Assembly (NCBI RefSeq): GCF_001455965.1
Contig: NZ_LKKO01000001.1
Coordinates: forward strand, 310,001 to 374,000
DNA length: 64,000 nt
Direction of reading: 5' to 3'
Origin: Methylobacterium sp. GXS13
Lineage (GTDB): Bacteria; Pseudomonadota; Alphaproteobacteria; Rhizobiales; Beijerinckiaceae
Part shown: piece after piece, positions 39,360 through 47,438 of the stretch
How positions within the stretch are numbered: the first letter of the stretch is position 1
How the letters are laid out: every line of letters starts with the position of its first letter
Notes under the pieces: generated by a model
Seen by the model: only the letters and a program-made list of their open reading frames with translations
Database searches by the model: none
Told to the model about the DNA's origin: nothing
Translations under genes and position numbers: made by a program

Positions 39360-39680
39360 ATGGGTAAGCAGGGCGCAGGGAAGAACGAACGCGAGGACGA
39401 CGCACACGCGCGTCGCCAGGCGATCATCGACGGCCTGCTGGCCGACGCCTTGCGGCCGGCTTTCACCTACCGGGCCCCGAGCCACGACGCGCTGCCCGCC
39501 GATATCCGCCGGGCGATCGACCGGCTGCTGGCCAAGGCCGAGACCCAGCGCAGCCGCTGCCTGACCTACGACGACCTCGAAGAAGCGCTTCCGCCCCGCG
39601 ACGTCTCCGCGGAGGATCTGGAGGCGATCTTCTGGATCCTGGCCGAGCACGGGATCGAGGTCGAGGACGGCGAAGCCTGA
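39360..39680 (+). CDS. Free-standing sigma-70 region 1.1-like protein
   Basis: A 106-residue acidic protein. The C-terminal half, RCLTYDDLEEALPPRDVSAEDL followed by FWILAEHGIEVED, matches the three-helix region 1.1 at the front of housekeeping sigma factors (the pattern LTYDDLNE-LPP-----E-IE----L---GI-V). No sigma regions 2-4 follow. The N-terminal 50 residues are Arg/Asp-rich with a helix. Region 1.1 normally occupies the DNA channel of RNA polymerase until a promoter loads. A stand-alone copy could act as a DNA mimic or polymerase modulator, but that is inference. It lies between gor and DAHP synthase. Confidence 0.8.
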   Translation: MGKQGAGKNEREDDAHARRQAIIDGLLADALRPAFTYRAPSHDALPADIRRAIDRLLAKAETQRSRCLTYDDLEEALPPRDVSAEDLEAIFWILAEHGIEVEDGEA

Positions 39681-39873
39681 GGCCGAAGCGGGCGCGCATC
39701 GGCGATCGGCCGATGACGGGACACGCTGCGGCGCGGGAATCCTGCCCTGACTCTGCTTCAGGCTCCTGCCTGCCCTCAGGAATCCGGCACTCGCAAGGGC
39801 CCGGGAACCTCTCTATAAGCCGCGCTTCGCGCGTCATGCGCGATCGCACGACGAACGTGCGCGGAGAGAGGTC

Positions 39874-41256
39874 ATGGCCGAGCGTTGGACACCGAAGAAC
39901 TGGCGGAACCTGCCGATCCAGCAGGTCCCGGCCTATCCGGATTCGGCGGCGCTGCAGGCGGTCGAGACTCAGATCGCGAGTTTTCCGCCCCTAGTCTTTG
40001 CCGGTGAGGCCCGCAAGCTGAAGACTGCGCTCGGACGCGTCGCGGCGGGCGAAGCCTTCCTGCTCCAGGGCGGCGATTGCGCCGAGAGCTTCGACGAGCA
40101 TTCGGCCGACAACATCCGCGATTTCTTCCGGGTGTTCCTGCAGATGGCGATGGTGCTGACCTTCGCGGGCGGTTCGCCCGTGGTGAAGGTCGGGCGCATC
40201 GCCGGGCAGTTCGCCAAGCCACGCTCCTCGCCCACCGAGACCCTCGACGGGGTCAGCCTGCCGAGCTACCGCGGCGACATCGTCAACGGCATCGGCTTCT
40301 CCGAGGAGGCCCGCATTCCGGACCCGCGCCGGCAGCTCGAGGCCTACCGGCAATCGGCCGCGACCCTGAATTTGCTGCGCGCCTTCGCTACCGGCGGCTA
40401 CGCCAACCTGGAGAACGCGCATCGCTGGATGCTGGGCTTCGTGAAGGATTCGCCGCAATCCTCGCGCTACCAGGATGTCGCCGGCCGTATGACCGACGCG
40501 CTCGACTTCATGCGGGCGATCGGCATCAACCCGGAGACGCATCCGGAGGTGCGGACCACCGATTTCTACACCAGCCACGAGGCCCTGCTGCTCGGCTACG
40601 AGGAGGCGCTGACCCGCGTCGACTCGACCACCGGCGATTGGTACGCAACCTCCGGGCACATGCTGTGGATCGGCGACCGCACCCGGCAGCCAGACCATGC
40701 CCACGTGGAATATGCCCGCGGGATCAAGAACCCGATCGGCCTGAAATGCGGCCCGTCCATGCAGGCGGACGGCCTGATCCGGCTGATCGACCTGCTCAAC
40801 CCGGAGAACGAGCCCGGCCGGCTCAGCCTGATCTGCCGGTTCGGCGCCGACAAGGTCGGCGAGCACCTGCCGGGCCTGATCCGGGCCGTCGAGCGGGAAG
40901 GGCGGTCCGTGGTCTGGATCTGCGACCCGATGCACGGCAACACCGTTGCGGCCGGCCGCTACAAGACCCGGCCGTTCGACCGGGTGATGCAGGAGATCGA
41001 GGGCTTCTTCGGGGTCCACCGGGCCGAGGGCACGATCGCGGGCGGCATCCATCTCGAGATGACCGGCAAGGACGTGACCGAATGCACCGGCGGCGCCCGG
41101 GCGCTCACCGCCGACGACCTGCAGGACCGCTACCACACCTACTGCGACCCGCGCCTCAACGCGGAGCAGGCGCTGGAAGTGGCGTTCCGCACCGCCGAGC
41201 TGGTCAAAGCCGAGCGCAGCCACGTCGAGCGCCCGCGCCTCGACGCGGCGGAGTAG
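39874..41256 (+). CDS. Class II 3-deoxy-7-phosphoheptulonate (DAHP) synthase
   Basis: A 460-residue plant-type enzyme for the first step of the shikimate pathway: phosphoenolpyruvate plus erythrose 4-phosphate. Its signatures are [18 protein letters not shown] with the metal-binding cysteine, [66 protein letters not shown] and [15 protein letters not shown]. Length matches class II rather than the shorter AroG/F/H type. It is followed by a short GC hairpin and the 3' end of the convergent GADEF-EAL gene. Confidence 0.96.
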   Translation: MAERWTPKNWRNLPIQQVPAYPDSAALQAVETQIASFPPLVFAGEARKLKTALGRVAAGEAFLLQGGDCAESFDEHSADNIRDFFRVFLQMAMVLTFAGGSPVVKVGRIAGQFAKPRSSPTETLDGVSLPSYRGDIVNGIGFSEEARIPDPRRQLEAYRQSAATLNLLRAFATGGYANLENAHRWMLGFVKDSPQSSRYQDVAGRMTDALDFMRAIGINPETHPEVRTTDFYTSHEALLLGYEEALTRVDSTTGDWYATSGHMLWIGDRTRQPDHAHVEYARGIKNPIGLKCGPSMQADGLIRLIDLLNPENEPGRLSLICRFGADKVGEHLPGLIRAVEREGRSVVWICDPMHGNTVAAGRYKTRPFDRVMQEIEGFFGVHRAEGTIAGGIHLEMTGKDVTECTGGARALTADDLQDRYHTYCDPRLNAEQALEVAFRTAELVKAERSHVERPRLDAAE

Positions 41257-41335
41257 GGGACGCCGTTCGGTCTGTGCCGGCTGCGATGCTGAGGCATCGC
41301 GGCCGGATGAGGAGCCAGGTTAACCCCAAGCGCGT

Positions 41336-41363
41336 CTCCCTCCCCCGCAAAGGGGGGAGGGAG
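41336..41363. repeat. GC-rich hairpin between convergent genes
   Basis: CTCCCTCCCCC (41336-41346) pairs perfectly with GGGGGAGGGAG (41353-41363). It resembles one arm of the type 2 palindromic repeats and may be a fragment of one. It lies about 80 bases past the DAHP synthase stop, so it could also help end that transcript, though no T run follows. Confidence 0.5.
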
Positions 41364-41435
41364 AGCCGCGGTGTCTCCCATGTCTCCTGCCGACCCAAAT
41401 GTTTAAATCCGCCATCCTGAACGCGGGAGGGCCCC

Positions 41436-44309
41436 TCACGCGACCGCTTCGGCAGCGCCGTTCCAGCGGTTGATCACCTCGGCCACTTGCGAGACCGGGA
41501 CCGGGCGGCTGATCAGGTAGCCCTGGACCTCGTCGCAGCCCTCGGCGCGCAAATGCGCGAGCTGCGCCTCAGTCTCCACACCCTCGGCGGTGGTGGTCAT
41601 GCCGAGGCTGGAGCCCAGCCCGATCACCGCCCGGACGATGAAGTCGGTCCCGTCCTTCACGCACAGGTCGCGGACGAAGGACTGGTCGATCTTGATCTTG
41701 TCGAACGGGAAGCTGCGCAGGTAGCTCAGCGACGAGTAGCCGGTGCCGAAATCGTCCATCGAGACCCGCACGCCCAGCGCCTTCAGGCTGTGCAGGATCG
41801 CCGTGGTCGCCCCGGGATTGGCCACCAGCACCGATTCGGTGATCTCCAGCTCCAGGCGGCGGCCGGGCAGCCCGGTCCGGCGAAGGGCCTCGCGCACCGC
41901 GGTGACGAGGCTCGCCGAGGTGAATTGCACCGCCGAGACGTTGACCGCGACCTTGAGCCCGTCCGGCCAGTGGGCGGCCTCCTCGCAGGCCCGGCGCAGC
42001 ACCCATTCGCCGAGGGGCACGATCAGACCGAGTTCCTCGGCGATCGGAATGAACTCGGCCGGCGAAATGAAGCCGCGGCCCGGGTGGTCCCAGCGCAGCA
42101 GCGCCTCGAAGCCGCAGATCCGGTCCGCGGCGAGGCTGTAGATCGGCTGGTAGTAGACCTCGAACGCCTCGCGGGCCAGCGCGTCGCGCAGGTCGCGCTC
42201 GAGGATCCGACGGGCCTGGAGGCGCGCATCCATCTCCGGCTCGAAGAAGCGGAACGAGCCGCGGGCCTCGGTCTTGCCGCGGTCGAGGGCGACCTCGGCG
42301 TTCTTCAGAAGCTTCTCGCAGCTCGCGCCGTCGCCCGGCGCGAGGGTGATGCCGATGGTCAGCCCGATGCTGATCTCGTGGCTGCTCAGGCTGTAGGGCG
42401 CGCTTAGCACCTCGATGATGCGGCGCGCGAGCACCGCGGCCTCCTCGGGCCGGTCAGCGCCACGCTGGACGACGATGAACTCGTCGGCGCCGAGTCGGGC
42501 GACGCAGTCGATCTCGCGCACGCAGGCCGTGAGCCGATCGCCGACTGCCGCCAGCAATTCGTCGCCGACCCCGTAACCCAGTGTCTCGTTGATCGGCCGG
42601 AAATCGTCGAGGTCGATCGCGAAGACGGCAAAGCCCGAATCGCGCCCGGCCTGCGCCACCGCCAAATCGATCTGCTGGCCGAGGGCCTCCCGGTTCAACA
42701 GGCCCGTGACGGTGTCGTGATGCGCCAGGAAGGCGATGCGTGCCTCGGCATGGCGACGCTCGGTGACGTCCTCGTAGGTCGCCACGAAGCCGCCGTCGGC
42801 CGTCGCGCGACGGTCGATCGAGACGGTGCGGCCGTTGCTCAGCTCCTGGAACTGCGTGTGCCAAGCGCCCCCGCGATGCGCCTCGCGCTCCTGGTGGAGG
42901 AGGGCGGCGAGATCGCAGCCCGGATGGTTGCCGGCCGCGAGGCTTGCCCGCAGCACGTCCTGCGCCGACATGCCGGGCGCTATCGCGCCGGCGGGCAGGG
43001 CGTAGATCTCGCTGTAGCGGCGGTTCACCACCATCAGCCGGTGCTGGGAATCGTAGAGGCACAGGCCCTGGGACATGTTGTCCAGCGCCGCGTCGAGCCG
43101 CAGATTCGTCTCGGTCAGCCGGTCCTCCTGCTCCTTGAGCAGGCTGATATCGCTGCACACGGCGACGAAGCCGCCTTGCTGGGTGGCGCTGCGGCTCACC
43201 CGCAACCAACGCCCATCCGCCAGCCGGATCTCGCCGTCGCGGGCGAGGGCCCGGAAGCACTCGTCGAGGGTATCGGAGCCCGATCCTGCGGCGGGGCGCG
43301 CCAGGGACACGCCGGCCGCGATCGCGGCTTCGAGCCCGTGGAAGAAGCACAGCGCCTGTGCGTTGGCCAGCGCGATGCCGCCTTCGGCATCGACCACGAT
43401 GACGCCCTCGCGGGAAGTCTGGAGGGCATCGGTCACCAGAGCCTCGGCGACCCGGCGCTGGCTGACCTCGCGCTGCATCATCGCCTGGATGTTGTCGCGC
43501 ATCGCCGCCATCGAGCGGAGCAGGCTGCCGAGCTCGTCGCGGCCGCCGGCCGGGATCCTGTCGTCGAGGCGACCGCTGGCGATCCGTTCTGCCGCCGCGG
43601 AGGCATCGGCCAGGGGGCCGGTGATGCGGCGGTTGAGCAGCCATGCGATCAGCGCGCAGGCGAACACCGCCAGCCCGGCGACGATGGCGTTGACGTGCAT
43701 CTCCCGGGCGACCAGCATCCGGGCGGCCTGCCGGAAGGTGAAGCCGTCGCCGGCGGTGTAATTGACCAGGAGGTCGATCTGGCTGTCGACGGCGCTGGCC
43801 TGCTGGTCCAGCGCATCCCAACGCTCCGGTCGCGCCGTGGCCGGATCGAGGCTGCGGCGCATCTCCTCCCAAGTGGCCACCGCGGCCTGAACGGCGCCGG
43901 CCGTGCGGACCGACCGGTCGGACTGTGAGCGCTCCACGGCAATGGTCAGGTCTTCGGACAGGGTCGTCGAGAGGTCGGCGATCTCCGCATCGAGCTTGGC
44001 CGCCTCGGCGGCGTTGCGGACATGCGTGCGGCGGGCGAAGGCGCTGCGCATCTTGGCGAAATCCGCCGCGGTCGCCCGGGCGTAATTGATCGACATCAGC
44101 GACTCGTCATAGGTGCGGTTGACGAGCACCCCGACATGCGAAATCGCCACGACGGCGTAGAGCCCGAGCGCGCCGGACAGCAGGCTCATGCCGAGGAAGG
44201 CGACGAAGATCCGGCCGCGGATCGTCGTCGACAGGCCCGTTACGCTGCGCACGAGACGCGTCAGAACCCGGGGCGTCCGTTCGTCCGTCGCTCTCTCGGG
44301 GTCTCGCAT
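41436..44309 (-). CDS. Membrane PAS/GGDEF/EAL cyclic-di-GMP protein with degenerate GGDEF motif
   Basis: A 957-residue protein. It has a membrane segment at about residues 32-55, a helical periplasmic sensor of about 150 residues, a second membrane segment at about 208-227, a HAMP linker, and two PAS regions at about 285-390 and 400-520. A diguanylate cyclase fold follows, with the active-site loop RLGADEF (607-611) in place of GGDEF. An EAL phosphodiesterase domain contains EALLRW (735-740), a later ESVL and DDFGTGYSSLSYLRSFPFDKIK. The EAL motifs look intact, so net activity is probably c-di-GMP breakdown. The altered cyclase site may be regulatory. It stands divergent from the cupredoxin gene. 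Confidence 0.93.
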   Translation of the reverse strand: MRDPERATDERTPRVLTRLVRSVTGLSTTIRGRIFVAFLGMSLLSGALGLYAVVAISHVGVLVNRTYDESLMSINYARATAADFAKMRSAFARRTHVRNAAEAAKLDAEIADLSTTLSEDLTIAVERSQSDRSVRTAGAVQAAVATWEEMRRSLDPATARPERWDALDQQASAVDSQIDLLVNYTAGDGFTFRQAARMLVAREMHVNAIVAGLAVFACALIAWLLNRRITGPLADASAAAERIASGRLDDRIPAGGRDELGSLLRSMAAMRDNIQAMMQREVSQRRVAEALVTDALQTSREGVIVVDAEGGIALANAQALCFFHGLEAAIAAGVSLARPAAGSGSDTLDECFRALARDGEIRLADGRWLRVSRSATQQGGFVAVCSDISLLKEQEDRLTETNLRLDAALDNMSQGLCLYDSQHRLMVVNRRYSEIYALPAGAIAPGMSAQDVLRASLAAGNHPGCDLAALLHQEREAHRGGAWHTQFQELSNGRTVSIDRRATADGGFVATYEDVTERRHAEARIAFLAHHDTVTGLLNREALGQQIDLAVAQAGRDSGFAVFAIDLDDFRPINETLGYGVGDELLAAVGDRLTACVREIDCVARLGADEFIVVQRGADRPEEAAVLARRIIEVLSAPYSLSSHEISIGLTIGITLAPGDGASCEKLLKNAEVALDRGKTEARGSFRFFEPEMDARLQARRILERDLRDALAREAFEVYYQPIYSLAADRICGFEALLRWDHPGRGFISPAEFIPIAEELGLIVPLGEWVLRRACEEAAHWPDGLKVAVNVSAVQFTSASLVTAVREALRRTGLPGRRLELEITESVLVANPGATTAILHSLKALGVRVSMDDFGTGYSSLSYLRSFPFDKIKIDQSFVRDLCVKDGTDFIVRAVIGLGSSLGMTTTAEGVETEAQLAHLRAEGCDEVQGYLISRPVPVSQVAEVINRWNGAAEAVA

Positions 44310-44522
44310 CGCACCGGGCCGCCGTCTGACAGGTCCAGCAAACCGTAATTGCTACATGTTAAGACGTGATTAGCCGAGCGTACCACGCATTCGACTCGCG
44401 GATATCATTTTGGCGGCACGATTGACCGCAAAACAGCCAGATGCACCGGAACGTGCAGCATCGCGAAAATCATTTCTCAATAGAATCGCAGGTAGAACTC
44501 CCGGGTCAGCCCGAGGAATAGC

Positions 44523-44900
44523 ATGGCCTCCGCAGCGCTCCGTGTATCCGCATCGCTCCGCTGGAAGTCGGCCTGGCCGGCGGCGCTCGCGCTGGCCCTC
44601 GGGATCATCTGCGGAATGATCCTGGTCGGCGACCTCGAAGCCTCCGGGCTGCTGGTGTCGCAGAAGGGCCGCGCCTTTCAGCCCGGCAACATCGCGCTGA
44701 GCCGGGGCGAGACGGTGATGTTCGTCAACGACGATAGCGACCTGCTGCACCACGTCTTCGTGGAATCGGATACGTTCAACTTCGATTCCGGAGATCAGGA
44801 GCCGGGCAGCCGCACGCCGGTGACCTTCACCGAGAAGGGGACGTTCCAGGTGCTGTGCGGCATTCATCCGAAGATGAAGCTGGTGGTCCGGGTGAACTGA
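44523..44900 (+). CDS. Membrane-anchored cupredoxin (type 1 copper protein)
   Basis: A 125-residue protein with one N-terminal hydrophobic helix (AALALALGIICGMILVG) that anchors or exports it. The rest is a plastocyanin-like beta-sandwich. Likely copper ligands are a His in DLLHHVFVES (H76 or H77) and C112, H115 and M118 in VLCGIHPKMKL, a Cys-x2-His-x2-Met set normal for blue copper proteins. GNIALSRGETVMFVNDDSD is the usual strand before the first histidine. It would carry electrons in the periplasm. No methylamine dehydrogenase or oxidase is next to it, so its partner is unknown. Confidence 0.88.
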   Translation: MASAALRVSASLRWKSAWPAALALALGIICGMILVGDLEASGLLVSQKGRAFQPGNIALSRGETVMFVNDDSDLLHHVFVESDTFNFDSGDQEPGSRTPVTFTEKGTFQVLCGIHPKMKLVVRVN

Positions 44901-44939
44901 GCCCGCTCGACGGAGACGCGGTCACGCCTCGATCGCGCA

Positions 44940-45033
44940 CCGTCATTGCGAGCGCAGCGAAGTAACCCAGGGCAGCGCGCGATCTCGGAATGGTACGCCG
45001 CGCTGCGTTGCTTTGCTGCCCTCGCAATGACGG
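44940..45033. repeat. CGTCATTGCGAG-type palindromic repeat
   Basis: CCGTCATTGCGAG at 44940-44952 pairs perfectly with CTCGCAATGACGG at 45021-45033. Inner arms GCGCAGCGAAG and GCTTTGCTGC and CCCAGGGCAGCGCGC/GCGCTGCG continue the pairing imperfectly. This CGTCATTGCGAGCG element is a familiar short dispersed repeat in several proteobacterial genomes (from memory). It is likely a non-autonomous element. Confidence 0.7.
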
Positions 45034-45095
45034 TTCGGGCTGCGGCTTGGCTGAGCCAATCCGCCGGCCGACGTGCACAACAGCATCGATCCCAC

Positions 45096-45212
45096 CCATC
45101 CCCTCATCCTGCGGTCCCCGCGTCCGCGGGACTCGAAGGAGCCCTATAGAAGCGGCGCGATTTCTAGAGGAATCTGCTTCGCTTCGTCGTTTCAGGATAT
45201 GGGGGGGGGGGA
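45096..45212. repeat. Dispersed palindromic repeat, type 1-like, with G10 run
   Basis: CCCCTCATCCTGCGGTCC, then GCGTCCGCGGGAC and TCGAAGGAGCCCTATAG, resembles the element at 36262 in its CTCATCCTG and TCGAAGGAGCCCT blocks. The right end runs into ten consecutive G at 45201-45210, a tract prone to slippage. Confidence 0.5.
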
Positions 45213-45243
45213 GGGGCGTGGAGACGTTGAGCCCGAAAGCCCC

Positions 45244-46530
45244 TTACCGTTCCGCCGCCCGAATCGGCTTGGCCTGCGGCGCCGGCTTCACGCGCTCAAT
45301 GGTCTGGCCGTCGCGCAGCTCCGGAGGCGGGCTGAAGATGATGTGGCTGTCCGGGGCCAGGCCCGATTCGAGCTCGAGGGTCCGGCCGAGGTCACGCCGC
45401 ACCCGGACGGTCCGCCAAGTCACCCGATCGTCCTCACCCACTTCGGCGACCTGGAACCCCCGGGCATTGAACACCGTCGCTTCGGCGGGGACCGTGACGC
45501 TCTGATCGGTCCGGGGAAGCTTCAGCGTCACATAGGCAAAGAGCCCGGCCCGCAGGGCCCGATCGGGGTTCGGCACGTCGACCTGTGTCGTCAGGGTGCG
45601 CGAGGTGGCGTTCAGCGCCACCGAGCTGCGCTCGACGAAGCCGCCGAAGAGACGGCCGGGGATCTGGGGCACGCCGATCTCTGCCTGGACGCCCGGCTTG
45701 ACGCCCACGGCATCGTTCTGCGGCACGTTCACGGTGATGCGCAGGGTGCTGTCCTGGTCCATGCTGAGGAGCGGCGTGCCGCCGTTATCGGCCTTGACCA
45801 GATCACCGACATCGACGTTGCGGGTTGTGACCACTCCGTCGAAGGGGGCGACCACCCGCTCGAACGCCGCGAGCGCCTTCAGCCGGTCGACCGCCGCCTC
45901 CTGCGAGGCGATCTTGGCGGTGGCCACCTTCACCCCCGCCTCGGCGGCCGCCAGGGCCGCGGCCTGCGAGAGCACGCTGGCCTGCGACGTATCGGCGTTC
46001 TGGCGCGACGCCCAGCCCTGGACGGCCAGCGTCGAGGTGCGGTTGTTGGTCAAGTTGGCGAGATTCACGTTGGCGCGGGCCTGCTCGACCTGCGCCTGCG
46101 CCTGCAGCAATTGCGCCTTCAGCTGGCCGACCTGGGCCTGGGCCTGGGCCAGCTGCTGGTCGAGATCCGGGGCCGCGATGCGCAGGAGCAGATCGCCGGC
46201 CTTGACCCGGGAGCCGATATCGACCCGCCGCTCGGCGATGTAGCCGGTGGCCCGGGCCGCGATCGCGGCGGTGGTGAAGGGCTGCGTCTCGCCGGGCAGC
46301 GTGAGATCGAGGGGGCCGTCCGACCGCTCCGCCACGATGGTGCGGATTTGGGGCACCAGGGTCTTGATCCGCTCCAGGGTCGCGGTGGCCTCGACGTCCC
46401 GCTGCCAGTGGTTGTAGGCGCCGTAGCCCACCAGGCCGAGGGCGACCAAGCCGACGAGCAGGAACGGACCCTTGCCCGGGGGCGGGGGGATCTCGCGATC
46501 CCCGTCCTGCGCTGCGTCGTGGGCCTTCAT
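45244..46530 (-). CDS. RND-type efflux membrane fusion protein (HlyD family), orphan
   Basis: A 428-residue periplasmic adaptor. A single N-terminal membrane helix (PFLLVGLVALGLVGYGAY) anchors it. The lipoyl/barrel half ATGYIAERRVDIGSRVKAGDLLLRI is followed by a long Ala/Gln-rich coiled hairpin (AQAQAQVGQLKAQLLQAQAQ), the returning half FERVVAPFDGVVTTRNVDVGDLV, and a beta-barrel/membrane-proximal domain. This is the MexA/AcrA layout that joins an inner-membrane RND pump to an outer-membrane channel. No pump or channel gene is present within the window. The start ATG at 46530 follows GGAGAG. Confidence 0.9.
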   Translation of the reverse strand: MKAHDAAQDGDREIPPPPGKGPFLLVGLVALGLVGYGAYNHWQRDVEATATLERIKTLVPQIRTIVAERSDGPLDLTLPGETQPFTTAAIAARATGYIAERRVDIGSRVKAGDLLLRIAAPDLDQQLAQAQAQVGQLKAQLLQAQAQVEQARANVNLANLTNNRTSTLAVQGWASRQNADTSQASVLSQAAALAAAEAGVKVATAKIASQEAAVDRLKALAAFERVVAPFDGVVTTRNVDVGDLVKADNGGTPLLSMDQDSTLRITVNVPQNDAVGVKPGVQAEIGVPQIPGRLFGGFVERSSVALNATSRTLTTQVDVPNPDRALRAGLFAYVTLKLPRTDQSVTVPAEATVFNARGFQVAEVGEDDRVTWRTVRVRRDLGRTLELESGLAPDSHIIFSPPPELRDGQTIERVKPAPQAKPIRAAER

Positions 46531-46621
46531 CGATCGGCTCTCCGCCCCGGAGCGCCGCCGGGTTCTCACCACGGTAGCGGCCCGAGCCGTCGCCGACCAG
46601 CGCGAGGCTTCGACGCATCCG

Positions 46622-47326
46622 CTATCGCGGGATCGGGGACGCCAGTTGCCGGCGCCCGCTGAGGCGCTTGTGCAGGTGGACCATCAGAGCGATCCCGAAC
46701 AGCGGCGTCAGCAGATTGAGGATCGGCACCACCATCAACGCCGACATCAGGCAGCCGGCGCTGAGCGTGCGGACCGCGAAGGCCTTGCGCATTTCGGCTG
46801 CTTGCGGAAGCGGCCGGAACCGGGCGGCCGCCATCTCGAAATATTCCCGGGACAGCAGGTAGGCGTTGGCGCCGAAGAACGCCGCGATCCCGATCACCGG
46901 GACGAAGAAGATCACCAGCGCCGCCAGGTTGACCAGCAATGTCACACCCGCGAAGCGCACCGCGTAGAACATCGCGGTGCCGAGCGGCATGGGTCGGCCC
47001 GGCGGATCGTTGGGGAAGTCCGTGCGCTCGACGATGGCGGCGGCGTCGTCGAGGAAGAAACCCGCCACCAGGATCGAGATCGCCGGCATGAGATAGGCCA
47101 GGACCACGAACAGGCCGAAACCCGCGAGGTAGTAGGCGAGGCTGTCGAGGATCGGGTACTGGGCGGAGATGTGGTGGCTCGCCTGGAATGCCTGGACCAG
47201 GCGGGTCAGGCCGAGCCACAGCAGGACGAGGAGCCCGAGCGTCAGGCCCAGGGACTTCCACAGGATCGCCCGCAGGGGCGGGGAGAAGGTCTGGCGCAAA
47301 GCCGCCGCGGCGGACTCGACGATCAT
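46622..47326 (-). CDS. EI24/CysZ-like membrane protein
   Basis: A 234-residue inner-membrane protein with four or five hydrophobic stretches (SLGLTLGLLVLLWLGLT, YLAGFGLFVVLAYLMPAIS, VTLLVNLAALVIFFVPVIG, LMSALMVVPILNLLTPLFG). The pattern PVIGIAAFFGANAYLLSREYFEM, then RTLSAGCLMSALMVVPILN, is typical of the EI24 domain family, which includes the sulfate permease CysZ. A sulfate role cannot be claimed from the sequence alone. It is upstream of the membrane fusion protein on the same strand, separated by about 90 bases. Confidence 0.85.
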   Translation of the reverse strand: MIVESAAAALRQTFSPPLRAILWKSLGLTLGLLVLLWLGLTRLVQAFQASHHISAQYPILDSLAYYLAGFGLFVVLAYLMPAISILVAGFFLDDAAAIVERTDFPNDPPGRPMPLGTAMFYAVRFAGVTLLVNLAALVIFFVPVIGIAAFFGANAYLLSREYFEMAAARFRPLPQAAEMRKAFAVRTLSAGCLMSALMVVPILNLLTPLFGIALMVHLHKRLSGRRQLASPIPR

Positions 47327-47438
47327 CGGGCGGGGTTTCCGGCTAGCGCCGGAGGCGGCGCGGCAGCGTTGTGAAGGGGTGCGGCCACCGGCGCAAGGCC
47401 GGACGCCGCCGCACCGGAGCGAGCGGACAGGAGCGCGC

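Larger units (their letters stand above)
44901..45243. other. Intergenic stretch filled by repeats
   Basis: About 340 bases between the cupredoxin gene and the convergent membrane fusion protein gene. It holds two repeat elements (44940-45033 and 45096-45212) and a run of ten G at 45201-45210. I see no gene. Confidence 0.65.

Noticed and set aside
44940-45033. Palindrome as an attachment site or origin
   Set aside because: It matches a widespread dispersed CGTCATTGCGAG repeat and no integrase or replication gene is near.
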